A DNA stretch of 64,000 nucleotides. It comes from Ollibium composti. GTDB taxonomy: Bacteria > Pseudomonadota > Alphaproteobacteria > Rhizobiales > Rhizobiaceae. The notes below the pieces were generated by a model, which had not been told where the DNA came from, did no database searches, and saw nothing but the letters and a program-made list of their open reading frames with translations. The stretch spans positions 1-64,000 of the forward strand of contig NZ_SSNY01000011.1 of the NCBI RefSeq assembly GCF_004801285.1, read 5' to 3'. Shown piece after piece: positions 36,814 through 46,978 of this stretch. Made by a program: the position numbers and the translations under genes. How positions within the stretch are numbered: position 1 is the stretch's first letter; each line of letters starts with the position of its first letter.

Positions 36814-36909
36814 GTGGACAATTTCGCCTCCTCGGCGGAGAGTTGAACCAAGCAAATTCATCGGCTGCTGCGTAGTCTGGACAGGACCGATAGACCCCAC
36901 GATTTCATC

Positions 36910-38034
36910 TCACGCACTCATCATGCCGGTAAGACTGCGGAACATTGCGCGCAGCATGCCGAAGAAGGTGATGGCCCAGGCAAACAGGGCAATATAGAGG
37001 AAGGCGCGAGGCAAAGGAGTCAGGAAGCCAAATTCCATGGCGCGATCCATCTGCCAGGTGCAGGCGGCATACATGCCGAGCGGGAACACCGCCCCCCAGT
37101 AGAGCGGGTCATAGGTGAACGGGAAGCGCCGGTAGCCATAGCGCCATATGCCGAGCAGCAGCAGCATGGGAATCCACCAGGTTCCCGTGGCCCAGTAAAA
37201 GACCGTGAAGCCCTTGAGAAAGGGCAGCAGCGACGAGAGATAGGGCGCGTGCGGTGCGTTCAGGATCAGCAGCGAACCGGCCAGCGCGGAGATGGCCATC
37301 GCCCCCATGTTGATCCAGTAAGGCGGCGCCAGATCGCCAGGCGAGAAGCGGAAGAAGGCATAGCGGTAAAAGATCAGCGACATCATCCAGATGTAGAGCA
37401 TGCCGCCCCACAGCCACATGGACAATGCCACGAGGTTGAGTTCGAGCCGGTAGGGCTGGTCGATGCGTGCCGCCAGCAATGCGCTCGAAACCGACACTGC
37501 CTGCGTGGCCACGACCGCCAGCAGCCAGCCGCCGGTGATGCCCTTGTCCAGCGTGGGCTTTTCCTGGCGAACGGTGAAGGCGGTGAAGATCGTGTAGGTC
37601 AGGCATGTCCACAAAAGGACAGCCAGCAGCCACAAACTGCCGCCGATTGTGATGTTTTCTTCGAGCACCATGAACTGACTGGCTAGGATGCCTGTGCCGG
37701 CAACAGTGGTGAAGTAACCTGGCCCTGTCAGGTGGGCGACCATGTCCCCGAAGAAGCGCCGCGGGTAGCGCCAGGCCCGCAAGCCGTACAACACGCACAG
37801 TACGGCATATTGCCCGATGTTCAAATAGAACAGCGCCGCCGCAAGCGTCTGGTGCTCCATCATGAAAGCTGCCAGCGAGACGATGCCGGTGGCCATCACC
37901 AACCCGAAATAGGCGGGTGACAGTTCTGCAAGGCCCGTCGTCAACCCTTGCTGCTGCGGTATCGGGCCAGCGGACGTCACGATCTTCTCGCCCGTGGTGG
38001 TTGAAGTTCGCATCGGCAGCGATGCTTCGGCCAT
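36910..38034 (-). CDS. SLAC1/TehA-family transporter
   Basis: The 374-residue membrane protein has about ten hydrophobic helices and starts its fold with LSPAYFGLVMATGIVSLAAF, a motif of the TehA/SLAC1 voltage-dependent anion channel and C4-dicarboxylate transporter family. It may export small anions. Two ATGs, at 38034 and 38013, are possible; GGGAAAAAGG directly precedes the first. It lies next to a P450 and molybdenum genes; no direct functional link is evident. Confidence 0.8.
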   Translation of the reverse strand: MAEASLPMRTSTTTGEKIVTSAGPIPQQQGLTTGLAELSPAYFGLVMATGIVSLAAFMMEHQTLAAALFYLNIGQYAVLCVLYGLRAWRYPRRFFGDMVAHLTGPGYFTTVAGTGILASQFMVLEENITIGGSLWLLAVLLWTCLTYTIFTAFTVRQEKPTLDKGITGGWLLAVVATQAVSVSSALLAARIDQPYRLELNLVALSMWLWGGMLYIWMMSLIFYRYAFFRFSPGDLAPPYWINMGAMAISALAGSLLILNAPHAPYLSSLLPFLKGFTVFYWATGTWWIPMLLLLGIWRYGYRRFPFTYDPLYWGAVFPLGMYAACTWQMDRAMEFGFLTPLPRAFLYIALFAWAITFFGMLRAMFRSLTGMMSA

Positions 38035-38133
38035 CCTTTTTCCCGGTCGCGGGCGAGGCGCCGCCTTCCTGCCGAAAAATCGTCGCGGATGAGAGGACAG
38101 CACTTGCCTGAAAACATGCGTTGTCTCCCGAAG

Positions 38134-39297
38134 CTACGTCACAACCATGGGCAGCACCGAAAACCCGCTTGCTGGATAGATGGCAAGCATCGTTCGGTGA
38201 CCGGGCGCATGCGCGATCTCATTGGTGCTCTTCAGCAGTTCCTCCATGACGACGCGCAGTTCCAGCCTGGCCAGTTGTGCACCCGGGCAGACGTGGATGC
38301 CCCGGCCGTAAAGAAGGTTCTGCTCGGGATCGCGATCCAGACGGAATTCGTCGGGATCGCCGAAGACCGCTTCGTCGCGGTTGGCCGATGCCCACAGCAG
38401 CGTCACGCGCTCGCCGGCGGCGATCTTGCGTCCACCGATCTCCACTGGCCGGGTCGTCACCCGCCGGTTGGAAATGAGCGGCGCATGCAGCCGCAAAATC
38501 TCGTCGATCGCCGCGGGCAGCAGTTCGGGATTTTCCCGGAGTTGACGCTGGAGCTGCGGATTTTCCGCCAGATAGTGGGCCAGGATGCCGACGCAGGCGG
38601 TGATGGTGCCCAGTTCGCCTACGGTCCAGTTGCGCAGGATGCTGACGATTTCTTCGTGGTTCAGCGGCCTGTCGTCTATTCTCTCGCGCAACAGATCCGT
38701 GGTGATGTCGTCGGGTGCGGCCGCACCGGCTTCACACCTCGCTTTCAGCAACAGGTTGATATAGCCGTCGAATTCGAGCGCGATCGCCACCATCGCTCCG
38801 GTATCCCGAGCCAGCGTGGCCGCGTGGTTCTTGCGAACCCACTCAAGCAGTGGTTCGTGCAGGCAATCTGGCCAACCGAGGAAGGCGCACTGGATCCGCA
38901 CGGCGAAGCGCTGGGCGAACTGTGTGATCATCTCGATCTCCCTGCCTCTCTCCAGGCCGGACACGAGGCTGACGGAGATCGTGCGGCACAGCGGCTCGAA
39001 AGCCTCGACCCGTCCCTGTTCGAAATGGCGCTCGATCAGTCGCCGATAGGCCGTGTGCTCGGGCGGATCCATGCCGCTCGGCACCGACAAGTGACTGGAA
39101 ACCGCGCTGCTGAAGGTGCGGTGATCGTCCAGCGCCCGCACCACGTCCTCGTGGCGGAAGAGCGACCAGCCCAGATAATCGCTATGCGCCACGGGGCAGC
39201 GGCGACGCATCCCGTCATAGGCCTTGATCTGATTGGAAAGGACCGCGTCGGATCGCGGGTCCCAGTCCGGCTGGGTCTTCTCTGGCATCGGGCTCAT
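38134..39297 (-). CDS. cytochrome P450
   Basis: The 387-residue soluble P450 has the heme-thiolate motif LLYGRGIHVCPGAQLARLEL near 330-349, the ExxR-helix in IDEILRLHAPL (about 265-275) and a typical meander (DPDEFRLDRDPEQN). The I helix reads NWTVGELGTITACVG, without the usual acid-alcohol pair, so dioxygen activation may differ from the textbook scheme. AGGA lies six bases before the ATG at 39297. The substrate is unknown and no redox-partner gene is adjacent. Confidence 0.9.
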   Translation of the reverse strand: MSPMPEKTQPDWDPRSDAVLSNQIKAYDGMRRRCPVAHSDYLGWSLFRHEDVVRALDDHRTFSSAVSSHLSVPSGMDPPEHTAYRRLIERHFEQGRVEAFEPLCRTISVSLVSGLERGREIEMITQFAQRFAVRIQCAFLGWPDCLHEPLLEWVRKNHAATLARDTGAMVAIALEFDGYINLLLKARCEAGAAAPDDITTDLLRERIDDRPLNHEEIVSILRNWTVGELGTITACVGILAHYLAENPQLQRQLRENPELLPAAIDEILRLHAPLISNRRVTTRPVEIGGRKIAAGERVTLLWASANRDEAVFGDPDEFRLDRDPEQNLLYGRGIHVCPGAQLARLELRVVMEELLKSTNEIAHAPGHRTMLAIYPASGFSVLPMVVT

Positions 39298-39383
39298 TTC
39301 AATTCCTGGCGATATCCAGTGCCGCAACCGCGGGACTTCAGGGCTCCGCTAGCTCGGCGCTCACGAGAAGTCTTTGTGCAAGC

Positions 39384-39510
39384 TCAAACAGGCAGATCAA
39401 ACCCGCGTCCCTCGGCCACCTTCTCGTGGGTCACGCCGTCCCGGATGTGATAGATACGCTACAGGTCGGGATGATCTTCATGGAACATGCCCAACTGCTG
39501 CAGTTTGCAG
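39384..39510 (-). pseudogene. possible C-terminal fragment of an unidentified gene
   Basis: On the minus strand, overlapping the last codons of the P-type ATPase gene and running to a TGA at about 39384, one frame reads CKLQQLGMFHEDHPDL, then a TAG, then RIYHIRDGVTHEKVAEGRGF and DLPV. It is strongly protein-like but has an internal stop and no start. I do not recognise the family. It may be the stump of a gene lost next to the ATPase. Confidence 0.35.
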
Positions 39511-41373
39511 CGGCTCAATCCCACGCCGCGGCCTGTCTGAGGAAATCCGCAAGGCGCGCAGAGCGTTCAGGATGACCGCCACGTCGATCGCCTCCTGAAG
39601 CAGTGAGCCCTGCACCGGCGTTAGATAACCGAGAGCGGCCGCAATCATGCCTGCGATCGAAAGGCCTATGCCCGCCACGACGCTTTCAAGGGCGATCCAC
39701 CGCGACTGGCTGGCTACGTTCAGCCCCGAGATGAGCCGGCTGAGATCGTCGATCAAGAGGACGACGTCGGCGGCCTCCGCTGAAGCAGCCGCGCCTCGCG
39801 CACCCATGGCCACGCCGATGTCGGCTGCCGCCAGCGCCGGCGCGTCGTTTACGCCATCTCCCACCATCATCACCGGCCCGTTCTTTCGTTCGCTTAGAAT
39901 CAGGAGGACCTTCTGGTCTGGCGTCAACTCGGCACGAATCCCGTCGAGGTCGAGGCCTTCGGTCACGGCTTCGGCAACGGCGTGGCGGTCGCCCGTAGCG
40001 AGCAGGATCCGATTGATGCCATGGCGGCGGATGCCGGCAAGGAACTCGGCCGTTTCCGCACGCAGCGGGTCGGCCAAGATCAGATTGCCGACGAGTTGGC
40101 CGTCAACGGCAACGGAAACAGTGGCCGACCCTTCCTCGGATCCCTTATGCGGAACAACCGGCACACCGATTCCACGCATTACGAAATCGCGTCCGCCGAC
40201 CACGACAGAGCGACCCCCGATGCGCGCCGCTACGCCCTCCCCGGGAATTTCCCTGATATCGGTCGGTACCGACAGAACCACGCCTTTTGTGAGTGCAGCC
40301 GCGACGATTGCCTGCGCCATAGGATGTTTCGAGGCCTGGTCGGCGGCGGCCGCGAGATGGAGCACCTCTTCCGCCGGCAAGGCGGCACAGGTCTCGATGG
40401 ACACGATTTGCGGCCGTCCGTCAGTTAAGGTGCCGGTTTTGTCCAGGACCAGCGTTCGCGCCTGCGCGAGCGCCTCAAGCGGTCTTGCGCCCTTGATCAG
40501 CACGCCGAAGTGCGCGGCGCGCGACAGGCCCGCGACGAGCGCCACCGGCACGGCGAGGATGAGTGGGCACGGCGTGGCGACCACCAGCACGGCCACCGCA
40601 CGGATGGGGTCACCCGTCATCCACCATGCCGCTGCCGCCAGTGTAACCGTGACGACGAGGAACAAGATCGAATAACGGTCTGCCAGCCGCGACATCGGCG
40701 CCTTCGAGCGCTGCGCATCCTCGACCAGACGCACGATCCCGGCATAGGTGCTTTCAGCTGCGCGGCGGCTGGCGCGCATATCGAAGGCCTCGCCCGCATT
40801 GGTCGAGCCGCTCATCACCTCCTGCCCGCGCGCCAGCCTGACGGGCATCGATTCTCCAGTCATCGCAGACTGGTCAAGCACCGCGCGCACACTCTCGACC
40901 TTCCCGTCGACGGGAGCGACGTCCCCTTGTCGTATTAGAAGAAGGTCGCCGGGCACGATTTCATCGAGCGGAATTTCTTCCAGCGCGCCGTCGCTATGAC
41001 GGGTCGCGGTGCGTGGAACGCGCGAAAGAAGATCGTGCATCTCGCGCCGGGCACGACCTTCGGCAAAGCTTTCGAGGAAAGTGCCCCCCGAATACATCAA
41101 GGCGACGACGGCTGCTGCAAGCGTTTCGCCGAAGGCCAGCGCGGCCGACATCGACAGGGCCGCCACGACGTCGAGGCCGACTTCGCGTCTCAGCAGGCTC
41201 CGGACGATCTCGACGACGAGCGCCACAAGGACGGGAGTCACGCCTGCCGCCCAAGCCGTCCGGGCAAGTTCTGCCTTTCCGGCCAAGCTCAGGCCGATCC
41301 CCGCAGCGAGACCGGCAAGGGCGACGGCCAGCAGGGCGATCTTGAAGTCGGCGCGGGCTTTCTCGCTGGTCAT
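39478..41373 (-). CDS. heavy-metal (P1B) transporting ATPase lacking an N-terminal metal-binding domain
   Basis: The 631-residue pump shows TGES in DQSAMTGESMPVRLA, the membrane motif VVATPCPLILAVPVALVAGL with Thr-Pro-Cys in place of Cys-Pro-Cys, phosphorylation site DKTGTLTDG, a P1B-type HP pair in ASKHPMAQAI, and MMVGDGVNDAPALAAADIGV. There is no N-terminal HMA domain. The TPC motif leaves the metal open (Zn, Cd, Co or Mn). It starts 16 bases after the USP 4 stop and so probably belongs to the FixK-box unit at 42297. Confidence 0.88.
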   Translation of the reverse strand: MTSEKARADFKIALLAVALAGLAAGIGLSLAGKAELARTAWAAGVTPVLVALVVEIVRSLLRREVGLDVVAALSMSAALAFGETLAAAVVALMYSGGTFLESFAEGRARREMHDLLSRVPRTATRHSDGALEEIPLDEIVPGDLLLIRQGDVAPVDGKVESVRAVLDQSAMTGESMPVRLARGQEVMSGSTNAGEAFDMRASRRAAESTYAGIVRLVEDAQRSKAPMSRLADRYSILFLVVTVTLAAAAWWMTGDPIRAVAVLVVATPCPLILAVPVALVAGLSRAAHFGVLIKGARPLEALAQARTLVLDKTGTLTDGRPQIVSIETCAALPAEEVLHLAAAADQASKHPMAQAIVAAALTKGVVLSVPTDIREIPGEGVAARIGGRSVVVGGRDFVMRGIGVPVVPHKGSEEGSATVSVAVDGQLVGNLILADPLRAETAEFLAGIRRHGINRILLATGDRHAVAEAVTEGLDLDGIRAELTPDQKVLLILSERKNGPVMMVGDGVNDAPALAAADIGVAMGARGAAASAEAADVVLLIDDLSRLISGLNVASQSRWIALESVVAGIGLSIAGMIAAALGYLTPVQGSLLQEAIDVAVILNALRALRISSDRPRRGIEPLQTAAVGHVP

Positions 41374-41389
41374 CGAGGCGCTGCGGCGA

Positions 41390-42226
41390 TCAGTGCGATA
41401 TCAGGATCGGCAGGCGCAAATCGCGCAGGATGCCATCGGTCGCTCCGCCTAGGATGAAATCGCGCACACGCGTATGACCGTAGCCGCCCATCACGAGAAG
41501 GCCGGCGCTGCGTTGAACGGCGTTCTCCTGCAAGGTGACGGCAACGTCGCCGCCGCCGCTCAGCACGGCGTGAGCCTCGGCGGGAAGGCCGCGTTCCCGC
41601 AACCCCACTGCGAGCCGGGCGCCGGGATCGTCCTCCGGCAGGTCCTTCTCGTCGGTCACAGTCAGGACCGTGATCCTCGACGCCTTCCGCAGCAGCGGGG
41701 CTGCGTCGGCGACGGCCCTGGCCGCGACGCGACTGCCGTCCCATGCGATTGCCACATGGTCGAAGGCAGCTGGCTGGACCAATTCGGGAAGTAGGATCAC
41801 CGGGCGACCGGAGCCAAAGATGACATCCTCGGCCAGCGTATGCGTGCTTTCATTCGCGGCTTCCCAGCCAATGAGGACAAAGTCGAAATAGCGTGCCCGG
41901 TTTGCAGCGAGATCGCCCAACAACGGCAGGGAAGTCGCCGTCCGATCGGTGACGAGCTTGACACCTGCCGACATCGCCTCGTCCGTCACGACGCGGAGGA
42001 TGTCCTCGCCATTCCTGCGACTCCTTGCATTCGCCTCCCTGATCAGTTCCGGCGTGTTCAAGAGGAACTTGGAAAGGGCATTCGACACGGGCGGGATGTC
42101 AGCGTTCACGGCAAGGGCATGTAATTCCGCCTCCAACTGCGCCGACACGATAGTCGCGTTCGATCCGACATGCGGTGCGACCGGGTCGGGGTACGTCACC
42201 AGCGGAAGCAAGGCCTGGAGTTTCAT
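41390..42226 (-). CDS. tandem-domain universal stress protein (USP 4)
   Basis: The 278-residue protein has two UspA units. The second begins HVAIAWDGSRVAARAVADAA (about 155-174) and ends LVMGGYGHTRVRDFILGGAT. Domain 1 is diverged, starting MKLQALLPLVTYPDPVA. It is transcribed away from USP 5, with a FixK box between them, and leads into the P1B ATPase gene. Confidence 0.85.
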   Translation of the reverse strand: MKLQALLPLVTYPDPVAPHVGSNATIVSAQLEAELHALAVNADIPPVSNALSKFLLNTPELIREANARSRRNGEDILRVVTDEAMSAGVKLVTDRTATSLPLLGDLAANRARYFDFVLIGWEAANESTHTLAEDVIFGSGRPVILLPELVQPAAFDHVAIAWDGSRVAARAVADAAPLLRKASRITVLTVTDEKDLPEDDPGARLAVGLRERGLPAEAHAVLSGGGDVAVTLQENAVQRSAGLLVMGGYGHTRVRDFILGGATDGILRDLRLPILISH

Positions 42227-42296
42227 GGGTCACATTCCTGTTTCGGGCATGTCGATCGACGAGCATGCAGATTCCGCCAGAAGCTGCCTGCTTTCC

Positions 42297-42310
42297 TTGA
42301 CCGGGATCAA
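42297..42310. promoter_or_regulatory. FixK/Fnr box between divergent USP genes
   Basis: TTGACCGGGATCAA lies about 78 bases from the USP 4 start (minus) and about 103 bases from the USP 5 start (plus). It could serve either or both. Confidence 0.75.
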
Positions 42311-42405
42311 TCGTGAGCGGATGGGAGGTTTGATCCAACGCAATGAAGCCGGGAGAAGAACTGAATATCGCTTCTGGACAAAAGCGAGATGCGAGGATCG
42401 GAATC

Positions 42406-43245
42406 ATGGCGTTCAAGACAATTCTGACGATCACCGGGCCGGAAATCGGCTGGCAAGGCGATCTCAAGCTTGCTGTAGACCTGTGCCAACAAGCCGAAGC
42501 GCATCTTTCAGTGCTTGTCATGGCTTTGGCCGCTCCTCCGCCAATCGGCGAATACGCCGTCGTCGTGTCGGATGGCTGGATGCAGGAGCGACAAGCCGAT
42601 CAGAGACGTCTGAAGGCCCGCACCGAAGAAATATCCGCTTTCGTGGCTGCGAACCCTGTTTCGGGCGACGTCGTCAGCGACTATGCGGAGGTGGGCTGGG
42701 CCGACGAGATGGTCGGACGACGTGCGCGCTATGCCGACCTTACGCTTGCCGGACCTGAATTGCTTGCCTCGGAAACGCTGCGGCAAAAGGTTATTGAAGG
42801 TGCGTTGTTCTGGTCGGGAAAGCCACTTCTGCTGGTTCCTGAAGGCGCCCAGCCGACACTCAATCCCAAGCGCGTCCTGGTCGCGTGGGACACGCGGATC
42901 GAGGCGACGCGGGCCGTGGGGGAAGCCCTGGACCTGCTTGCCGCGGCCGACGAGGTGCATCTGGCCATTGTCGATCCTGTCGAAGGCGAGCGCTTTCATG
43001 GCGAGGAACCTGGCGCCGACGTGGCGACGTTCCTGGCGCGCCACGGCGTCAACGTCACCGTCGACCGCCTTCCGAGCGAGAACCATTCCGTGGCGGAGGT
43101 GCTCCGGCGGCATGCCGTCGACACCGACGCTGAGGTGCTGGTCATGGGCGCTTACGGCCATTCCCGGCTGCGCCAGCGCATCTTCGGCGGCGTGACCCGC
43201 TCCATGCTGGAAAACCCTCCGCTGCCGGTTTTCCTGGCGCGCTGA
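42406..43245 (+). CDS. tandem-domain universal stress protein (USP 5)
   Basis: The 279-residue protein begins MAFKTILTITGPEIGWQGDL, has a second domain beginning RVLVAWDTRIEATRAVGEAL, and ends VLVMGAYGHSRLRQRIFGGV, then TRSMLENPP, an intact nucleotide loop. The ATG at 42406 has GAGGATCGG upstream; an in-frame extension to 42343 is not needed. It converges with ackA, whose 3' end is four bases away. Confidence 0.85.
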   Translation: MAFKTILTITGPEIGWQGDLKLAVDLCQQAEAHLSVLVMALAAPPPIGEYAVVVSDGWMQERQADQRRLKARTEEISAFVAANPVSGDVVSDYAEVGWADEMVGRRARYADLTLAGPELLASETLRQKVIEGALFWSGKPLLLVPEGAQPTLNPKRVLVAWDTRIEATRAVGEALDLLAAADEVHLAIVDPVEGERFHGEEPGADVATFLARHGVNVTVDRLPSENHSVAEVLRRHAVDTDAEVLVMGAYGHSRLRQRIFGGVTRSMLENPPLPVFLAR

Positions 43246-43249
43246 CAGC

Positions 43250-44422
43250 TCATATGGGAATGAGCGCTGATACTTGACGGACGATGGTCAATTCTTCGTC
43301 CGTGGCGATGACGTGGATTTCGACCGTGCCTTGCCGGCCCGAGATCCGCTCCTTGCCGGAACGATTGGCGTCCCTGTCCAGCTTTACGCCCAGCCACCGG
43401 AGCCGTTCGCAGACCGCGGCGCGGACTTGCCAGGCATGCTCGCCGATGCCTCCCGTGAACACCAGCGCGTCCAGCCCTTGCAGCGTGCTGGCCATCGCCG
43501 CGATTTCGCGCGCGATCCGGAAGGTGAAGAGATCGAGGGCCTCCGCCGCATGCGGATGCTCGCTGGCCAACAGGTCGCGGACATCTCCCGACATTCCCGA
43601 GACGCCGAGGAGCCCGGAACGGTGGTAAAGCAGGTCCTCCACGTCCTTGGCCGAAATGCCGCGAACCTGTTGCAGGTAGAGGATGATGCCAGGATCGATG
43701 GCGCCCGGCCGCGTCGCCATCATCAGGCCGTCGAGCGCGGAGAAGCCCATGGAGGTGTCCAGGCTCTTTCCCTCGCGCATGGCGCAGAGGCTGCAACCGC
43801 TGCCGAGATGCGCGACGACGGTACGCTTGCCGAAGGTTTCCGGGGAAATCTCCCGCAGCCTCCCGGCGATGAATTCGTAGGACAATCCGTGAAAGCCGTA
43901 TCGGCGAATGCCCTGCTCTTCGAATTCGCGCGGCAGGGCGTAGCGGCTGACGGGCGGCGCAAGAGTGTGATGGAAAGCTGTATCGAAGCAGCCGGCCTGC
44001 GGCAGGCCGGGATGTGAGCGCATCAGCGCGCGCACCGGTTCCAGACAGGCAGGCTGATGCAGCGGGGCGATAGGCGTCAGCGCGTCGAGTTCGCGAACGA
44101 CCGCTTCGGACAGGCCGACGGGGGCGACGAAGCGGCTGCCGCCATGGACGATGCGGTGCCCGACCGCCGCCAGCGGCCTGTCCGCAAGCCAGGGAGCGAG
44201 GCACTCGAACAGCGCGCCGAGCAGGGTTTCGACCGGCGGCTTCTGCTGCCGGATCGATCGGTCGGCGACGAGCGCCCCGTTTCCGTCCTTCGCGGCCAGA
44301 CGCGGCATGTCGTGCACGCCATCGAAACCGCCGGACACCATCCGGCGCAGCGTTCCGCTTTCGAAGAGGCCGAATTTCAGGCTGGACGAGCCCGCGTTCA
44401 GGGCCAGGATCGAGCCCGCCAT
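43250..44422 (-). CDS. ackA: acetate kinase
   Basis: The 390-residue enzyme makes ATP from acetyl phosphate and ADP. Signatures are MAGSILALNAGSSSLKFGLF (1-20), RYGFHGLSYEFIAGRL (about 163-178) and LVFTGGIGEHAWQVRA (about 318-333). The ATG at 44422 is preferred to a TTG three codons upstream. It follows the phosphoketolase gene by 27 bases, so the pair converts xylulose-5-phosphate to acetate with ATP formation. Confidence 0.95.
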   Translation of the reverse strand: MAGSILALNAGSSSLKFGLFESGTLRRMVSGGFDGVHDMPRLAAKDGNGALVADRSIRQQKPPVETLLGALFECLAPWLADRPLAAVGHRIVHGGSRFVAPVGLSEAVVRELDALTPIAPLHQPACLEPVRALMRSHPGLPQAGCFDTAFHHTLAPPVSRYALPREFEEQGIRRYGFHGLSYEFIAGRLREISPETFGKRTVVAHLGSGCSLCAMREGKSLDTSMGFSALDGLMMATRPGAIDPGIILYLQQVRGISAKDVEDLLYHRSGLLGVSGMSGDVRDLLASEHPHAAEALDLFTFRIAREIAAMASTLQGLDALVFTGGIGEHAWQVRAAVCERLRWLGVKLDRDANRSGKERISGRQGTVEIHVIATDEELTIVRQVSALIPI

Positions 44423-44449
44423 CACCTGCAATCCCTTCCAGTCGCGGAC

Positions 44450-46840
44450 TCAGTCACCCGCCCGCGCCACCGTCTTGTACGGCCAGCTCCAGTCCCGGAT
44501 TTCGGGCATGTCCTCGCCGTGCTCCCTCACATAGCGCGTGTGCTCGACGAGCCGGCCGGCGAACCGCCGCCTGGCTTCGGCCGCTTTCGCGCCCAGCTCC
44601 GGCACCCTGTCTATAGCTTCCATCGCGAGATGGAAGCGGTCCAGCTCGTTGAGCACCACCATGTCGAACGGCGTGGTCGTCGTCCCCTCCTCGTTGAAGC
44701 CGCGTACATGGATGTTGTCGTGGTTCGTCCGTTTGTAGGTCAGCCGATGGATGAGATAGGGATAGCCGTGATAGGCGAAGATCACCGGACGGTTCTTGGT
44801 GAACAGCCTGTCGAACTCGGCGTCCGACAGGCCGTGCGGATGACGTTCCTTCGGCTGCAGCGTCATCAGGTCCATGACGTTGACGACGCGGATGGCAAGG
44901 TCGGGAACCGCCTGCCGCATCAGGTCCACGGCGGCCAGCGTCTCCAGCGTCGGCACGTCGCCGGCGCAGGCCATCACCACGTCCGGATCGGCGCCGCCCC
45001 TCTCGGTGCCGGCCCATTCCCAGACGCCGACACCGGCCTTGCAATGCACGGCGGCGTCCTCGATGGCCAGCCATTGTGGCGACGGCTGCTTGCCGGCGAC
45101 GATGACGTTGATGCGGTCGTAGGTCCGCAGGCAATGATCGGTCACCCACAGCAGCGTGTTCGCATCCGGCGGCAGGTAGATGCGCACGATGTCCGCCTTC
45201 TTGTTGGCGACGAGGTCGACGAAGCCGGGGTCCTGATGGCTGAAGCCGTTGTGGTCCTGCCTCCACACATGCGACGTCAGCAGATAGTTGAGCGACGCGA
45301 TCGGCCGCCGCCATGCCAGCCCGCGCGATACCTTCAGCCATTTGGCGTGCTGGTTGAACATGGAATCGACGATGTGAATGAAGGCCTCGTAGCAGGAGAA
45401 CAGGCCGTGCCGGCCGGTCAGCAGGTAGCCTTCGAGCCAGCCCTGGCACAGATGCTCGCTCAGCACCTCCATGACCCTGCCATCCCGGGCCAGATGCACG
45501 TCGTAAGGCTCGATCTTCTCCATCCAGACGCGCTCGGTCGCCTCGAACACGGCGTCCAGCCGGTTCGACGCCGTCTCGTCCGGCCCCATGATCCTGAAGC
45601 TTCGCGCATCGGCGTTCAGGCGCACGGCCCCTTCGAGAAACGCGCCCATTACCCGGGTCGCCTCGGCCAGCGTGCCGCCGGGCTGCGGGACAGCCACGGC
45701 GAAATCCCTGAAGTCCGGCAATTGCAACTCGCGCTTGAGTAGCCCGCCATTGGCATGCGGGTTGGCGCCCATTCGCCGGGCGCCGGCGGGAGCAAGCGAG
45801 CGAAGCTCGTCCCGCAGGGCGCCCGCCCCGTCGAAAAGCTCCTCCGGCCGGTAGCTTCGCATCCAGTCTTCCAGCAGCTTCAGGTGGCCGGGATCGGCCC
45901 GCGGGTCCGTGATCGGTACCTGATGGGCGCGCCAGAACCCCTCCACCTTCTTGCCGTCGACCTCCTTCGGTCCCGTCCATCCCTTCGGGCTTCTCAGCAC
46001 GATCATCGGCCAGCGCGGACGCTGCTCCACCGTGCCGGATTGCCTTGCCGCATGCTGGATTTCGGCGATGCGGTCGAGGGCCGCGTCCACTGTCGCGGCC
46101 ATCTTCCGGTGCATGTCCTGCGCATCGTCGCCCTCGACGAAGAACGGTTCGTGACCGTAGCCGACCAGCAGGCTCCGCAGTTCCTCTCCTTCGAAGCGAC
46201 CAAGCACGGTCGGATTGGCGATCTTGTATCCGTTCAGGTGCAGGATCGGCAGGACGGCGCCGTCATGGACCGGATTGAGGAACTTGTTCGAGTGCCAGGA
46301 GGCCGCCAGCGCGCCGGTCTCGGCCTCGCCGTCGCCGATCACGCAGGCGACGATCAGGTCGGGATTGTCGAACGCCGCGCCATAGGCATGGGCGAGCGCA
46401 TAACCAAGTTCGCCGCCCTCATGGATCGATCCGGGGGTTTCGGGCGCCGCGTGGCTGGGGATTCCGCCCGGAAAGGAGAACTGCCGAAACAGCCTGCGCA
46501 GGCCCGGCTCGTCGCAGGAGACGTCCGGATAGATCTCGCTGTAGGTGCCTTCCAGATAGGTGTTGGCGACCATGCCCGGCCCGCCATGGCCGGGGCCGCA
46601 GATGTAGATCATGTCGAGATCGCGGGCGCGGATGACGCGGTTGAGGTGCGCATAGACGAAATTGAGGCCGGGCGTGGTGCCCCAGTGGCCGAGCAGGCGC
46701 GGCTTGACGTGCTCCGGCCGAAGCGGCTCCTTCAGCAACGGGTTGTCGAGAAGATAGATCTGTCCGACCGAGAGGTAATTTGCTGCCTGCCAGTAACGGT
46801 CGATGAGGTCGAGTTCCTTCTGGTCATACGCGTCGGCCAC
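44450..46840 (-). CDS. xfp: D-xylulose-5-phosphate/fructose-6-phosphate phosphoketolase
   Basis: The 796-residue thiamine-diphosphate enzyme splits xylulose-5-phosphate or fructose-6-phosphate with phosphate to give acetyl phosphate. Motifs are [20 protein letters not shown] (about 49-68), [20 protein letters not shown] (about 81-100), [20 protein letters not shown] (about 167-186) and [16 protein letters not shown] [10 protein letters not shown] near 530. Length is normal. It is placed before ackA and after the second cytochrome c gene on the minus strand. Confidence 0.95.
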   Translation of the reverse strand: MADAYDQKELDLIDRYWQAANYLSVGQIYLLDNPLLKEPLRPEHVKPRLLGHWGTTPGLNFVYAHLNRVIRARDLDMIYICGPGHGGPGMVANTYLEGTYSEIYPDVSCDEPGLRRLFRQFSFPGGIPSHAAPETPGSIHEGGELGYALAHAYGAAFDNPDLIVACVIGDGEAETGALAASWHSNKFLNPVHDGAVLPILHLNGYKIANPTVLGRFEGEELRSLLVGYGHEPFFVEGDDAQDMHRKMAATVDAALDRIAEIQHAARQSGTVEQRPRWPMIVLRSPKGWTGPKEVDGKKVEGFWRAHQVPITDPRADPGHLKLLEDWMRSYRPEELFDGAGALRDELRSLAPAGARRMGANPHANGGLLKRELQLPDFRDFAVAVPQPGGTLAEATRVMGAFLEGAVRLNADARSFRIMGPDETASNRLDAVFEATERVWMEKIEPYDVHLARDGRVMEVLSEHLCQGWLEGYLLTGRHGLFSCYEAFIHIVDSMFNQHAKWLKVSRGLAWRRPIASLNYLLTSHVWRQDHNGFSHQDPGFVDLVANKKADIVRIYLPPDANTLLWVTDHCLRTYDRINVIVAGKQPSPQWLAIEDAAVHCKAGVGVWEWAGTERGGADPDVVMACAGDVPTLETLAAVDLMRQAVPDLAIRVVNVMDLMTLQPKERHPHGLSDAEFDRLFTKNRPVIFAYHGYPYLIHRLTYKRTNHDNIHVRGFNEEGTTTTPFDMVVLNELDRFHLAMEAIDRVPELGAKAAEARRRFAGRLVEHTRYVREHGEDMPEIRDWSWPYKTVARAGD

Positions 46841-46978
46841 GATCCTTCTCCTCGATTATCAGTCGCTGGAACGGAACAAGTAAACTAGGTCCCCTGGCGA
46901 TCCGTACCACCCCAGAGCGTCTCAGCCGATCCTTGGATCCGATGCCAGCGATCCGATCAGGCCCGGCAGCTTCGGATC

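Noticed and set aside
43274..43291. TTGAC-N8-GTCAA near the end of ackA
   Set aside because: Half-sites are eight bases apart, not four, and it lies inside the ackA 3' end.
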